Assembly (NCBI GenBank): GCA_027924585.1
Contig: BSBM01000001.1
Span: 55,446,501-55,510,500 of the forward strand
From: Larix kaempferi
Taxonomy: Eukaryota > Streptophyta > Pinopsida > Pinales > Pinaceae
Length of the DNA: 64,000 nucleotides
Direction: 5' to 3'
The translations under genes and the position numbers were made by a program. This document shows, piece by piece, positions 1 to 12,310 of the stretch (the stretch's first letter is position 1; the number at the start of each line of letters is the position of its first letter). A model generated the notes under the pieces. That model saw nothing but the letters and a program-made list of their open reading frames with translations. It was not told the DNA's origin and ran no database searches.

Positions 1-1056
1 CCCAAGGCTCTTGGTAAGGATTGTATTTATGTTGTGGTGGATAGACTCACAAAATTTTCTCATTTATTTTCTATTGCCTCATATTTTACTTCTGCACAAG
101 TAGTTGAGCTATTCTTTAGAGATGTTTTCAGATTACATGGACTTCCCAAAAATATTGTGAGTGACAGGGACATCATATTTATGAGTGATTTTTGGAAATA
201 ACTCTTCAAATTGGTGGGAACACAATTGACTCCTAGAACAATATATCATCCTCAAACTGATGGCCAAACAAAAAGGGTGAACCAATGGTTGGAGGGGTAC
301 TTGAGAAACTATGTTGGTGAGCATCAAAAAGCATGGGTTAAATGGCTACATTTGGGTGAGTTTTTCTACAATACTACTTTACATATGTCCATTGGCATGT
401 CTCCTTTCAAAGCACTTTATTGTTATAAAGAACTCACCTTTGTTGATCACATTTTTGGTGATAGTAGAGCTCCAAAAGATAAATATTGGATTGAGTAAAT
501 TCAAGTTATTTTTAAGCTCTTAAAAGACAATTTGCAGGTTGCCCAAAATAAATAAATAAACAGTATGTGGATCAACATAGGAAGGAACGAACCTTTCAAG
601 TGAATGATTTGGTTTATTGAGGCTGAAACCATATATCAAAATCACCTTAAAAGGAAAAGGATCATAAAATATTAAACCAAGGTTTTATGGTCCATATAAG
701 ATAATTCAAAAGGTTGGTGAGGTAGCTTATGAGATAGAACTTCTGGAAGGTAGAAAAATCCATGATGTGTTTCATGTTTCATGCCTTAAGAAGGCTATTG
801 TTTAACAAATTTATATTTCAGAAACACTTCCTCCATTATATGATGAAGGACAACTCATAATCATTCCATATTTTTTTTTGAATGAGGATGCCACATGGAA
901 AAAGGAACAAATTTTTCAGCATCCCAATTTGGAATTTCTTTGGGACAAGCAATCTTGGGTGGGGAGGACTGTAATGTCACCATCCAAATAAATCTCATGA
1001 AGGGAAATTTCCACCAATCTACTAGTTCCCTAGGTTGGGGTGGAAACATTTAGACT
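1..1056 (+). pseudogene. Ty3/gypsy element Z, integrase core and pol C-terminus (copy A, partial)
   Basis: The window opens inside the integrase catalytic core of a Ty3/gypsy polyprotein. Frame 1 reads VVVDRLTKFS, then the second catalytic Asp in VSDRD (around 160-175). A TAA stop at 199-201 interrupts, and reading resumes with YHPQTDGQT and the catalytic Glu in WLEGYLR (codon 292-294). The first Asp lies upstream of the window. After 498 the frame is broken by several stops. The last part (about 760-1010) still encodes a VFHVSCLKK-like stretch and an EDATW motif, the usual tail of a chromovirus chromodomain. It abuts the Z 3' LTR. The integrase identification is firm; the reading frame is clearly dead. 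Confidence 0.88.
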
Positions 1057-3035
1057 TGAATAAGACAGCCATAAGACCCCAAATGGATATTAGAGTGACA
1101 AATATACATTAAAGGGTATAAATAAATAACAATAATAAGAAAATAAGGTGGAATTTGGTCATGAGGGTGCATAGGTGGTGTGGGACCCACACAAGGAAAG
1201 ATTCTCCATGCCACATGGCATCCTATTCTCACCCATTTGAATCCAAGGTGGGGTCTAACGTTGTTGGGGGAGTGGGAGAGGTATTATTCATGGCATGAAT
1301 CTAGGAGTATCGAGTTAGACTGGAAGAGTAACTCCCATGGAAGAGGAAGAGGCATCATAGAAGACTTGTGACACTTGGAGCTAGATTCCCTAACTGCTAT
1401 GACAACAATGATGAATATTCTATGACACTTATGAAAAAGTTCAGACCTGATTGCTGACATATGACATATATGACATGTCAAGGCTAAAAATAGCCTCCAA
1501 TATGGCGCAATAGGGGATTTATGGCATCCAAGATCCCCCCCATTCGAATTGATGGAAGAGGAAGGCTAGAAAGTGTTGGATAAGTGACATTCATGGAAAT
1601 CTCTCCCTAAATCGAGTTGGGAGAAGGATATTGGAGGGAATTCAAGATATGGAAGACTTTGGAGCTTAATAAACAATGATAAGAAAGAATAAGATCAGAT
1701 TTTGATAATTTCTCATTGTGCACATTTGAAGAGCTTAGCTTGTCCTTGCACGGTGGATATTCATCCTCCCTACCTTAGAACCAATTTTGATTGTGCAAAA
1801 TTCCCATCCAAGTTAGTTACTGGAGAGGCCATTCATACCTATCAACATAGATTCATGGATATGTTTTAATGTAGGTTCAACCCCCATCTTATTTCGAGTT
1901 GATCTTCTCTCATTCCTCTCTATTCTCATTCTACTATATTTCTCTCAATGTCACGTAAAAGTGCAAGGGTGCACTCCTTGTTGCATATAGTTAATGGAGG
2001 ATTTATATTATGAACTTATGAACATGCTAGTTTCTGAATAATCTACAATAGAAATATCATGATATCCACAAATCTAAATACCATGTACTTCATGTGATAT
2101 TTCCAATCAAAATTGAGATTTGAGCCATTTTCCTCATAGTAATTTCATGGTGATTTTGGGATGATGTTGTACCTGTTTTATATCAGATATTTATGAGATT
2201 TTTTTACATCTTATGAATTGAATATGAAGTTAAATTTATTTCCAAAATAATTTTTTTAGACCCCTAAATTGTTACTATAGTTTGTGACCAAATTCGAGGC
2301 TCCTTGTTTACCATTTTCACCCCAAATTTTATACTCTAGAAGTAGTTATTCTTTGGGAGACCTATTCGACCCTAAAAGATGATATAAGGATGCACATATG
2401 TTGTCATTTATGTCCTATAATAGATCCAAGTATCATATTAAGAATTAGTTAACGACATACAGTGTTTGGAAGGGAAATTAGTGGCAGACCTATGGGGGAT
2501 TTCCATTAATCCAATTGACTAATTTTGTCCCAAAACTTCTCTCCTTGCAAATTGAAGACCATGGATGGGTATAGAAAGTGTTTGGGTGTCTGACAGGGTA
2601 TTTTTTAAGGATTATAAAAGTATACCTAAGTATAGTATTCTAGGCGATTATTTTGGATTGAAAAAAACATATATATAGATTGGTAGGTGAATACTAAATA
2701 TGAAACATACATTTTACTACTAAAACTTGTAATTTTTGGCGAATATTATGATAAAAAAACATATTTTATGTAAATATAAGCGATATTAGAGTCTAAAAAT
2801 GACCAAATAGCGAATTTATTTTTTGAAAAAAGGCCCGAAAAATAGCCAATTGGCGAAATTTCGCCCCTAAAAATTTCCCTAGTGTCTGATAAATGTATTA
2901 ATGTGTCATATGTTCTATCAATACCTTCCTTCCCAGATTCGAAATCATTTCGAGGTGTTTGGAACTATTTGTACACTACATTACTAGAGTCAAAATAAGG
3001 TGAATTTGAGAAATTTTCTTTGAAGGGATACTACA
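1057..3035 (+). mobile_element. Z 3' LTR, copy A (with MITE inside)
   Basis: The LTR begins at TGAATAAG and ends at GATACTACA. It matches 32,695-34,372 and the interrupted LTR at 40,823-48,930. Without the 288-bp MITE and its 8-bp target duplication it is about 1,683 bp, against 1,678 and 1,684 for the other two. The preceding purine-rich stretch around 1,033-1,046 is the likely polypurine tract, separated from the LTR by a short spacer. No ORF in the LTR looks real. Confidence 0.9.
2594..2881. mobile_element. hAT-like MITE with 8-bp target-site duplication
   Basis: A 288-bp insert interrupts the Z LTR and is flanked by GTGTCTGA at 2,586-2,593 and 2,882-2,889. The uninterrupted site is seen at 48,777-48,784 and, with one change, in the LTR at 32,695-34,372. 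The ends are imperfect inverted repeats: CAGGGTATTTTTTA at the left, and TAGGGAAATTTTTA when the right end is read on the minus strand. An 8-bp duplication with a CAGGG-type terminus is characteristic of hAT elements. It has no coding capacity. Subterminal (A/G)GCGA motifs occur at 2,643, 2,738, 2,779, 2,809 and 2,852, the last inside the palindrome GGCGAAATTTCGCC. Confidence 0.88.
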
Positions 3036-5220
3036 AACAAGTAAGGAGTGAGTGAAATATTGATGTTGTGTTTGGGTGAATACGGAAGGAATCCATATAG
3101 TTAATCAAGTGATTGGGGTGATGGATGGGTATTGTGCTGAAGCATTGACTAGGAACTTACCATGGTAGGACACATGTGTAGGGACAAAAATGTTTTAGTG
3201 TAATGCATGAGTGCATTGAGTGAATGCACATTAAAATATTTTTTAAATATTGTGGTTATACATGAATATGTGTGGGTACATATCTTAACATGCATTGTGT
3301 GAATGCATGGTTGTGATATATATTTCATTTCAATTCACTAGTAGATGAAATTATAGAATCATTGGCAACTCTGAGACCATTTGATGAGTTGCTATGGATG
3401 TAGGGAAATAATTGCATGAAGAAGGTTTTTAGAAAAATATATAGGAAACCTGGGTGAGTTTTTTATACCGATGTTTTGAACTACCTTAACATGAGTCCAT
3501 CTTCAGGGTGATCGCTCAATACAAGGATTGGGATGAGGATTGTTATGAGATCCAACATATATAAATACAAAACCGAGATTAAAGACGATGAGGTCAGCAC
3601 ACTTCTTTTCAAGTGTTACTACCCATTGGATGCTTTTTGGTGAGAATTTTGTTTGATCTGATATATTACAGGCTTCCATGCGTTACCTAATTTCCAACCT
3701 TCATCTTAGTTTACTGTGTTTCTTCTTAATTCGATCTCTAGGGCCTCTCTTATTTTCCTCTTATGGTATTTATCTTCTTTGGAAAGTAATGTGGCCCTTT
3801 CCATGCAGACTTGATGAGCGATGTTATGTGAGTGCTTGATAAGAGCTCATTTAGCTGCTCGATTATGAGCTATATCAGCGGCATTGTCCTTTAGATGAAT
3901 ATGTAGAGAACGCCCAGTTTCAAAAAGGTTGTCATGTTTGCTGGCCTATTGGAATGCTCTGTTGGGAGGACAGAGTTGCATGAAAGGACATGATTGTGCA
4001 ATCATGAGTATTGCTAGTTTTATTTGATTACATAGATAATTTGATTGTACCTTGCAATTTTATTGTGATAAAAAGGCATATAAAGTAAATGTATTTTCAT
4101 TTCCTTTGAGATATTAAAAGTTGACAGTGTTTGAATTATTGAGTGTTATAATTCCCGGATCACTTTAGTGGTTGTTGTAAATTTTACAATGAAAATATTA
4201 TGTGCATGCATAATCAGAAATTGTTTGTCTAATTGGAAATTTTAGATTGCAAGTATAATTGTCTTGGGTATGGAAATGTCTGTAAGTCCATAATAAAGAC
4301 TGGAAACTAGCATGTGCAAAAGACAAACATTATGAGAAGGATCTCAATTTGTGAAATTTGAGTTCGATATGAAACAAATTTGAATTTTTCTGATTTAAAT
4401 TTATGAGAAGGATCTCATGGTTGCAAAATCTGATTTCTATAGGGAACATATTTGTAAATTTCAGATTTGAAATTTTTTCTAATGATTGTTTGGATGATTT
4501 AGAATTGTGTCAAGAGGGCATGTTGTAGGCGGATGTCTAGGTTATGGCAATAGGTGTAAAAGCATAAGGGACATAGTGCATCCACTTACAAGATCAAAAC
4601 AATATGAATATGCCCTCATGGTCGATTTTTTTTTTTTTGTAGTAGACACAATTGTAAATTCAGATTCAAACTCGATTCTTAATGTTATTAACTATTTGGT
4701 TGTTTGTGAATTGTGCTAGCAGGACACATTGCAGGAAGGCCATGTTCTTTGTATTGCAAGAGACAAACATCATGAGAAATACCTCATGTTCGGGAAATAT
4801 GGTTTCTGTATGAAACATATTCGAGAATTTCTAATTCAAATTATTGTGATGGCATCTCATGGAAACTATATGTGTGTAATACATGTGAGATGATGGATCT
4901 ATCTAGTGGGAACATGGTGGATACTAAAATATTGCAATAAAAGGGGGGAATGCTACTATAATGAAATTGGAACCCTATGATATTCCTTGATCACCATGAG
5001 CTATTCTATGTTAATGGTTTCTAGTGGGATACCCTAGTAGGAAGGACTATGAGTTGGAATTCTTCTTTTGTAAGAAATCCTAGGAAAATAATGGAGCACC
5101 CAAGGGAATCATGGACCATTGAAGGGGATGGTTGAACCTACATGGTGAGTGCTTGCAAGGAAGAGGAAACTTGAATGAATCTAAGCTATAGATTCATGTT
5201 ATGTGTTAGGTGGTATCAAG
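3036..5220 (+). mobile_element. Element Y internal region, left part (copy A)
   Basis: This is non-coding sequence collinear with, but clearly diverged from, part of the X internal region (compare about 3,190-4,340 with about 9,480-10,130). Shared stretches include GTTTGAATTATTGAGTGTTA. It is therefore a relative of X with no visible gag or pol. From about 4,270 to 4,870 it carries degenerate repeats of a block containing ATGAGAAGGATCTCATGG-like palindromes. X is inserted at its right end, after TCAAG at 5,216-5,220. It abuts the Z LTR on the left with no recognisable target-site duplication. Confidence 0.7.
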
Positions 5221-6936
5221 TGTAATACCCCCATTTTTACCCTTATAATATTTTGGGCTATAATGTAAATATTGTATGCATCTTTTGTATGGTACCTAGC
5301 ATGGAGCTCAAGGCCAAGGCCCCGCTAGTGAACACTTGACCTTGAAGAGGAAAGTAATGGATATTATGTTGCCCATGTGCTAGAGAACCATGGGAATTGT
5401 AAATATGCATTTTAATATAAATGCCCACAACTAGCTATGCAATACAACAAGAGATGGGGGAATGATATTTAGAAGGAATTGGGAGGGAAAGATTCAAACC
5501 CTTGAGCCAATCAAGTCAAGCCAAGTGTCAATGAGAGAACCCATGAACCCTCAACTACCCATGTTGACTTTTGTGAACAATCATTCATTTCTTCGAAGAT
5601 TTGGTTAAGGTAGTTAATGCCTTGGGGAATGGAGACGTATGGCTGTCCAATTTCGAGTATGGGCAAGCCACCCTTCCTAGAATTTCGTGTTTGGATTCTT
5701 GGGAAAGAAAAGATCCACGAAATTTCCCCCAAGCCATTATTCAACCATCAGTTTTTTATCTCTCATGTTTTTGGAGCTTGATGGGAATTTCTCTCATGGA
5801 GTACGTTGTAAATTCACTGGTTTTCAAGCTGAGAATCCCATTTTTGTGATGGCTGGACTGTGGGGAAAGAAGAGAATCCATTGGGAAGCTCAATAGATAA
5901 GTTTGATAGCTTGTTGTTTCCATTATTGTTGTAAAAACGTTTTTGAATTTTCAGATTTTGTTTCATTTGTGGAAAAATCATTTTTGTGAACCCAGTGGTT
6001 ATCTCCTACCTCAGAAATCGTTTTTGAATGTTTCCATCAATTGTGTGACTGTTTATATGTCAATTTCGGGTGCCAACCTGTCATAGTTTTTCGCAAAATT
6101 TGTTTTGGTTCCTTGCTGCCAGTTAATGACTGTGTGAAGGTTGTTTTTGTCCCTTGAATGCCCATAAACATTTTTTCCTGTGTTTTCCTTCTTTTTCATA
6201 GCTGGGAAGGGCATTTTTGTGGTGGCTAATAGTGGGGAAGAAGGGAAAACGAATTGGGCATTTTATAGAGGCCGTTTTGGCCCACTGTGGTCTCATACAT
6301 CTATGGGAGAAATCGATTTTCTTCCCTGGGGTTGATTCCCTCTTCCCACAATCCATTTATGGGTGTGCAACGATTTGGGAAAGACCCATAGACTGTATTC
6401 TGTGAACCCCATTGTTGAAATGTGTGTCCATGCCCAGTTTTGAGTTGTTGTGTGTAAATGAATGTTGGGGTTGAGATGGGAATCCATTGCTTTGGGTTGT
6501 GCTGAGCTTGAGAGTCCCCTTTTCCTTGTAGATATCATGCCCAGCTCGGGGGTGGTCTTTGAGTGCTGAAAGAATATAGGCTGGGCAGAAACCTATGGTT
6601 GGGTGGAACATTGCAGTGACATAGCTAGTTGCTTGGGACAACATTACAGTGAGATAAGTATAATTTCTTACGGGTATTTACTTCTGCATTGTTTTAATTA
6701 ATGGATGGTTGTTCTTGTCATGATGGACGCATGTGAAAGGTGTGTGGATTATAATTTATTCCGTTGTGCACATTTGATTTGAATCGCATCTGCACACATA
6801 TGCATTTATTTGTAATGCAATTCCTTATATTTATGTGAATCATCATATGTTGAAATGGGCTAAGTTATATAAAAGCGCAGATTTTGTTGAAATCATGTTC
6901 CCTTCCTTGCGTTAATAGATGGGAGGGGATGTGACA
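5221..6936 (+). repeat. X 5' LTR (copy A)
   Basis: The LTR runs from TGTAATACCCCC to GGGGATGTGACA and is 1,716 bp long, the same as its partner. Several short open frames inside (for example 5,601-5,849) recur in all four X LTR copies with scattered replacements and are not convincing genes. Promoter elements could not be assigned with confidence. Confidence 0.92.
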
Positions 6937-6939
6937 GAT

Positions 6940-6951
6940 TGGTATCAGAGC
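6940..6951 (+). other. X primer binding site
   Basis: TGGTATCAGAGC lies three bases after the 5' LTR. It is the standard plant retrotransposon site complementary to the 3' end of initiator tRNA-Met. Copy B has the same site at 52,838-52,849. Confidence 0.93.
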
Positions 6952-7454
6952 TTATGGTTCAACACTACGACTGTTGGGCCCTTCATAGAAATATAAATCA
7001 TTGCGTGCATATATATTTAGTATATGGAATTAAAATGCATTAAAGAAACCTAGAGATCTCATGGCTTCTATTTGTTTAGGATGGGAAATCATTCCCATGA
7101 CCATTTTGGGAATTATTTCAAAATTGCTTGCATTGATTTCAACTTATGAAAATGAGGAAGGAGGGAAAAAATCCCTTTTCAGGTTGAATGCTTGCTTTAC
7201 ATTGCTTCTAATGCAATAGCAATTTGTTTTTGTATATGTTGTTTGCCTTCATGGAGGAGAGAAAGGAGGCGCAACCCCTTGCTATCTATATATTATTCTG
7301 TTGTTGTATTTTGACATGAAGAGATGCAATTTATTACATCTTTTTATTGTTCTGTTATATGCGAAGTATGATCTCTAATTATGCTTCCTATTGAGCAATG
7401 ATCATCACAGAAAGAAAGGAAAATTTTTAAATTTTTCTAAGTGTTTTTGAAATT

Positions 7455-8140
7455 TTGCCTAAGGCTGTGGCGGCGAAATTAAGGTTAACTTTGCGACATG
7501 GTCGGCGGTCGCAGGGTTAGTGGTTGGAGATTTTAACCTTATCTTTTGCAACATAGTCGACGGAGAAGTTGTTAACTCTGTGCCGAAGGGAAGCAGTTGG
7601 TGGTCGCAGGGTTAGTGGTCGGAGATTTTAACCTTATCTCTTGCGACATGGTCAGTAGAGAAGGTGGTAATTCTGCACCAAAAGGAAGAGAAAATCTCAA
7701 AAATTTCTAATCGTTTTCGAAATTTTTCTAAGGGCTGCGGCGGCGGAAGTTACGCTAACTTTCTGTGCATGCGCAATGAAGTTAAGATTAACTTTGCGAT
7801 ACGGTGACGGGAGTTACGCTAACTTTCTGCGATGCAGAGGCAAAGTTATGTTGAATAAATTGCGACGCGGCGGTGGCGAAGTTAAGAATAATTTTGCGAC
7901 GGGCGGTGGCGAAGTTAAGAATAATTTTGCGACGGGCGGCGACAAAGTTAAGGATAATTTGTGCGACGTGGCGGTGAAATTTATGCTGAGTTTGCGATGC
8001 GTAGTGACAAAATTAGCGTTAAATCTGTGACACGCACGGCGAAAAAATTAATGTTAAGATCCGTGCCACTCGCAGCAATTTTAACGTTAAGATCCGTGCC
8101 AACTGTGGCAATTTTAACCTTAATATCTGTGACACGGTCA
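7455..8140 (+). repeat. GC-rich minisatellite clusters in X
   Basis: Two related clusters. From 7,490 to 7,670 a block with GGAGATTTTAACCTTATCT is repeated. From about 7,780 to 8,130 a 30-40-bp unit alternates GCGAC(G/A)-rich steps with AAGTTAAGNNTAATTTTGCG. The unit GCGGTGGCGAAGTTAAGAAT is repeated in tandem with a 33-bp period around 7,870-7,937. The right part reverses orientation (AATTTTAACGTTAAGATCC), so AGTTAA and TTAACT dyads recur. Copy B (about 53,370-54,010) has one unit fewer and many C-to-T type changes. Confidence 0.75.
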
Positions 8141-9824
8141 GAGGAGAGCTTGATAAGTCCGCCAAATGGGGAAAATGCAGCAGCTTTTCATTGATATTTT
8201 CAGGTGCCGAAAATGGAAAATTGCCAGGAAAGTTATGCGCTAGATTGTACGAAATCAAAGGAATTACAAAAAAAAAAGGGCGCTTCCCTCGACCCGCTCT
8301 GCATTGGTGCAGGGAAGCCACAACGGGGCAAGCCCCCTTGACCCTCGTCGTCCCCCAGAGACAATCTTTGAAAGTATGAAGTGCAGAAGCAGGAATTGCA
8401 TAGAAAGTTTGTGGAAATGCATTGCGGAAAATCAATGGGAGCAATAAGGCAATGCTGATGAAAGGAAAATCTCTCACCTTAAACCATTTATGTTTATAAC
8501 ATAATAATTGTATGCTTGGGAAATATCATGAATGAATGTTATACACATGAATACATATATTGAATTTCTACTTTGTGAGAAGATCATAGCTAATAATTGC
8601 TTGTGTGCATGGTAGAGAGCCCATGAAATTGGATCAGCTATGATGTGGAAGAGGAAATTCCATGCTACAATGAGGAATTGGAAGGGAGAATTCCTCCACT
8701 ACCCTCTTGATATTGTATTTATAATTTTGAAGTGGTCCTGCATATAAATTATGGCATAGGAATGCTGAAATGCAAGAGATTAGATAGATGATATGACTAT
8801 GCACTAGTAGGCATATTAAGAAACATTGCACAGTGCATGTGAAATGTTTGTGCATATATATATGATATTGCGTATTAGTAAAATAGTGAGGTTTTACATA
8901 TGCAATGAGACACTTAAGATAATTATTGTGATTCCAAATAACTACTTGTGCTCGCATTGGTTGTAGGACCAAATACAACCGAAGCATAGCTAAGATGAGG
9001 ATGATATTGTTGCATATGACCAACAACCTTATGAAGAAAGGTTTAGAAAAGGACTGTGAAGCCTTGGTAAGAAGCTAACTGATCAGGTAACATCAAGCAA
9101 TGTTAATAACAGCCATGCAGGTAAGGGTTAATTGTGCTTAATTGCATGAATGCAGAAAAAGGATTGGGTGAGATCTTTTGAATTATGTTTAAACTATGTT
9201 GAATTGTTTGCATGTGAGACTGAGTGCATGAATGTGAATATAATCCTACCAAGTATGGTCAGGTGTGGGTAAGTGAAGGCAAGGAGCCTTATACCCTATA
9301 GTTTCTTAGAAACCTCAATGCATTCATATGAAATTATATCATGCCATTTGTGTATGTTGGTTGTGAGTTTAACAACCCAAGCAAGTGATGACTTATGGTC
9401 CTGTTATAGTGTATGCCATATGAGATAGCTATGGTTAGGTCATAATATGCTAGAATGCATAGTATTCATGGACTAATGCAAGGTTGTATTGAGGGATTAT
9501 GCATTTAGTAAATGCCTATTAAAATATTATTTAGATGTTGTGAATGTGAGATGCATTGTGTGAATGCATGGATGTGACATATATGTGTCTCAATGCAGTT
9601 AGATAGTAGATGAAATGGTGAACTATAGTTAATTCTGAGACCATTTCACGAGATACTGTGAATGCAGGAGAATGATTGCATGAATAAGGAAGTCATGTTG
9701 ATGGGCTACCAGAGTGCTATGTGAAAGGGCAGAGTTGCATGAAATGCGAAGTAATGAGCATTTACTGTTTATTTAAATTACATGGATAATATACCCATGG
9801 CTTGCAATTTTATTATGATAATGA

Positions 9825-9827
<3 letters not shown>

Positions 9828-9893
<66 letters not shown>
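9828..9893. repeat. (TA)n microsatellite in X
   Basis: About 66 bp of uninterrupted TA. The same locus in copy B (around 55,693-55,713) has only about 20 bp, so it expanded or contracted after the duplication. Confidence 0.95.
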
Positions 9894-9895
<2 letters not shown>

Positions 9896-10784
9896 CATTG
9901 CATTTCAAATGTTAACAGCTGAAGGTGTTTGAATTATTGAGTGTTATAATTCTGAGATCACTTCAGTGACTGTTGCATCAATGAAATATTATATGCATAA
10001 AGACTTACAAAGTGTTTGGCTGATTGAAGTTTCAAATTTCGGTTAGATTGTTTTGGGAATGGCAATGTGGATAAGTCCATGATGAAGATTGGAATCTACC
10101 ATGTGCAAGAGAAAAACCTCATGAGAAAGGAAGACACATTGCAGGCAGACCATGTGTAATGGTCTGAATAAGCCAAACTTCATGGGAAAGACCCCGTGCC
10201 TTGGAAATGGGATTCGGGTGAAACGCCATTGCATATTTTTAAGGATGGCATATCCACTGAACTACATGTTGGAAAACCATATGAGTGAGATGGTGAAGTT
10301 ATGCCAAGAAAGAATGTGTGAGTTATGGAATGTGAAAGGATTGGGGTGGCAAACTGAAGGATTATTTACTTAAGGAAGGGAGCCCCCATTCTTCGCAATG
10401 AAGAAAGGATACATTTGTAAAGCGGATAAGTATTCTGTAACTCTAACTAAGGATATACATATTGGGTCATTAGATTTAATATGCAGAGCATGTTTTATTC
10501 TATCATTATTATTTCAGACTACTTGAGTATGATTAGGACCTACATGGTTCACATCGGAAAGGGGTGCACACCTTTCGGGTGTTAGGTTATGATAGGGTTT
10601 TCAATATTGACTACACCCTAAGGGAATGGACGCATTCTTGGTGTTTCAATACTTGATAGTGAATGTTATGAATTATGCTTCAATTTTAGAGTAGCAATAC
10701 TGATGAGTTTGCTTATCCATCTTGTGTTTTCAACTAAAACAGATGCAATTTGGGGCTGCACATAGAAGAAGCATAATGGAAGGG

Positions 10785-11225
10785 TTGTTGCATGCCAACT
10801 AAACCCAGTCGATCCACTGGTTTGGCATTATTTACTTGGATGTTGTGGGGGTTGTGGAGGTATTGTGAAGGATTGTTGCATGCCTAATAAACCCATTCGG
10901 TGCACTGGTTTGGCATTATTCACTTGGATGTTGTGGGTGTTGTGGAGGTATTGTGAAGGATTGTTGCATGCCTAATAAACCCAGTTAGTGCACTGGTTTG
11001 GCATTATTTAATTGGATGTTGTGGGTGTTGTGAAGGTTGTTGTGAAGTGTTGTTGCATGCCTACTAAACCCAATCAGTGCACTGGTTTGGCATTATTTAC
11101 TTGGATGTTGTGGGTGTTGTGGAGGTATTGTGAAGGGTTGTTGCATGCCTAATAAACCCAGTGGGTGCACTGGTTTGACATTATTTACTTGGTTGTTGTG
11201 GAGGTATTAGTGAAAGGCTATTATA
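10785..11225 (+). repeat. 88-bp tandem repeat in X, five units
   Basis: Units begin with TTGTTGCATGCC at 10,785, 10,873, 10,961, 11,050 and 11,138, spaced 88-89 bp apart. Each contains AAACCCA, a GTGCACTGGTTTGGCATTATT stretch and a TGTGGGTGTTGTGG stretch. Copy B has the same five units at 56,606-57,040, with one unit shortened to 80 bp. No protein reads through it. Confidence 0.9.
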
Positions 11226-12310
11226 TTCCTATGGCTCCGTAGTAGAGCTTTGACCTATAATGGTCGGTGGTGCAGTTTCGTTCCATTGGTCGATGACCCA
11301 AATGAATGTGTTGGCTCGGTAATGGAGAAGGCCAACCAGGTATGGGACTTGTTGGGCACCACAAATGCTTGGTAAACCCAGTTGGCGTGAAGGTGTACTA
11401 GTTGGTCATTAAAAATCCACCCCACAGGTTATCCAAGGCTTGTAAAGCAGAGAAGGAAACCTGTGGAGTAGCAAGGAACTGCCCAATACAGATAAGTATT
11501 TGATTTTCATTCAATTTTTTATAATGAAAATTTCATGAACAAGTCTTATGACAGCCAGGCTGATACACTGTTGTTTCTTTGTTGAAACTTTGGTCTTTGC
11601 TAGAAAGGAAGAAGCCTTGAAGGCATCCTAGGGATGCATTTGGACACGTGACTGTCCTAGAAAGCTCAGTATGAGCAGCAATGATAAGAATGGTGCTAGT
11701 GGATATATGTGGGCGAGTCCTAGTAGCCAAAGGTTCTGTAGAAAAACCACGGGGAGGAGATTCCCTAATGGGGAAGAGCCCGAGACAGACCTTAGACACT
11801 AAGTGTCATAGCCAAGAAAGGGAAAGTCAAGCATTCACATTAAAGTGAAAGAGGCTAAGGAGCATAGAACCACAGTGATGGAGTGGCTCCAGATTGGAAC
11901 AAGAATAAGAGGGGGAAACTCTTACTCTTCTCTTTCCTTTTGATTGATGCATTTTAGAAACATAAAATTGTGGAATGCATGTCATGACTGAAAGTCTATT
12001 GTGTTTATTTGCTTAAAATAAATTGTGAATGCTGAAAAATCTAATTCCCTGTGAAAGGATGAACATGAATGAGTTCATATGTATGTTGGGAAAGCATGAA
12101 AAGTGTGGAAATCTCATGAATAAAGCATGGACGTTCCATGTCAATTGGAAAATTAATTGATTAATTTTAATGTTTATGTTATGCTTGGCCTAACAAAGAA
12201 TTCCAATAATGAATTTCACAGGTGAGAAATTGAATGCAATTGGTTGCATTCGTTACAAAAACAAACAAGTGGTGCTAGCAAGCAAGTGAGGAAAGTTGTG
12301 TGCATTGACC

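Larger units (their letters stand above)
6952..12310 (+). other. X internal region without pol
   Basis: About 5.4 kb with no recognisable protein domain. It contains GC-rich minisatellites (7,455-8,140), a GC-rich patch at 8,270-8,345 with a GGGGCAAGCCCC hairpin, a TA microsatellite and an 88-bp tandem repeat. A frame around 10,152-10,500 is open in copy B (55,973-56,347) but carries a stop in copy A, and replacements are spread evenly, so I do not call it a gene. Confidence 0.75.

Noticed and set aside
5601-5849. 80-codon frames repeated in every X LTR
   Set aside because: They recur because the LTR recurs. They differ in length and sequence among the four LTR copies and have no domain.
8019-8477. 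152-codon minus-strand frame over the X minisatellite
   Set aside because: The frame follows the repeat units (RILTLKL repeats) and is a by-product of the minisatellite.
11533-11799. Minus-strand frame in X present in both copies (also 57,358-57,612)
   Set aside because: Similarity between copies is explained by the duplication. There is no domain, and the copy B frame changes at its C-terminal end.
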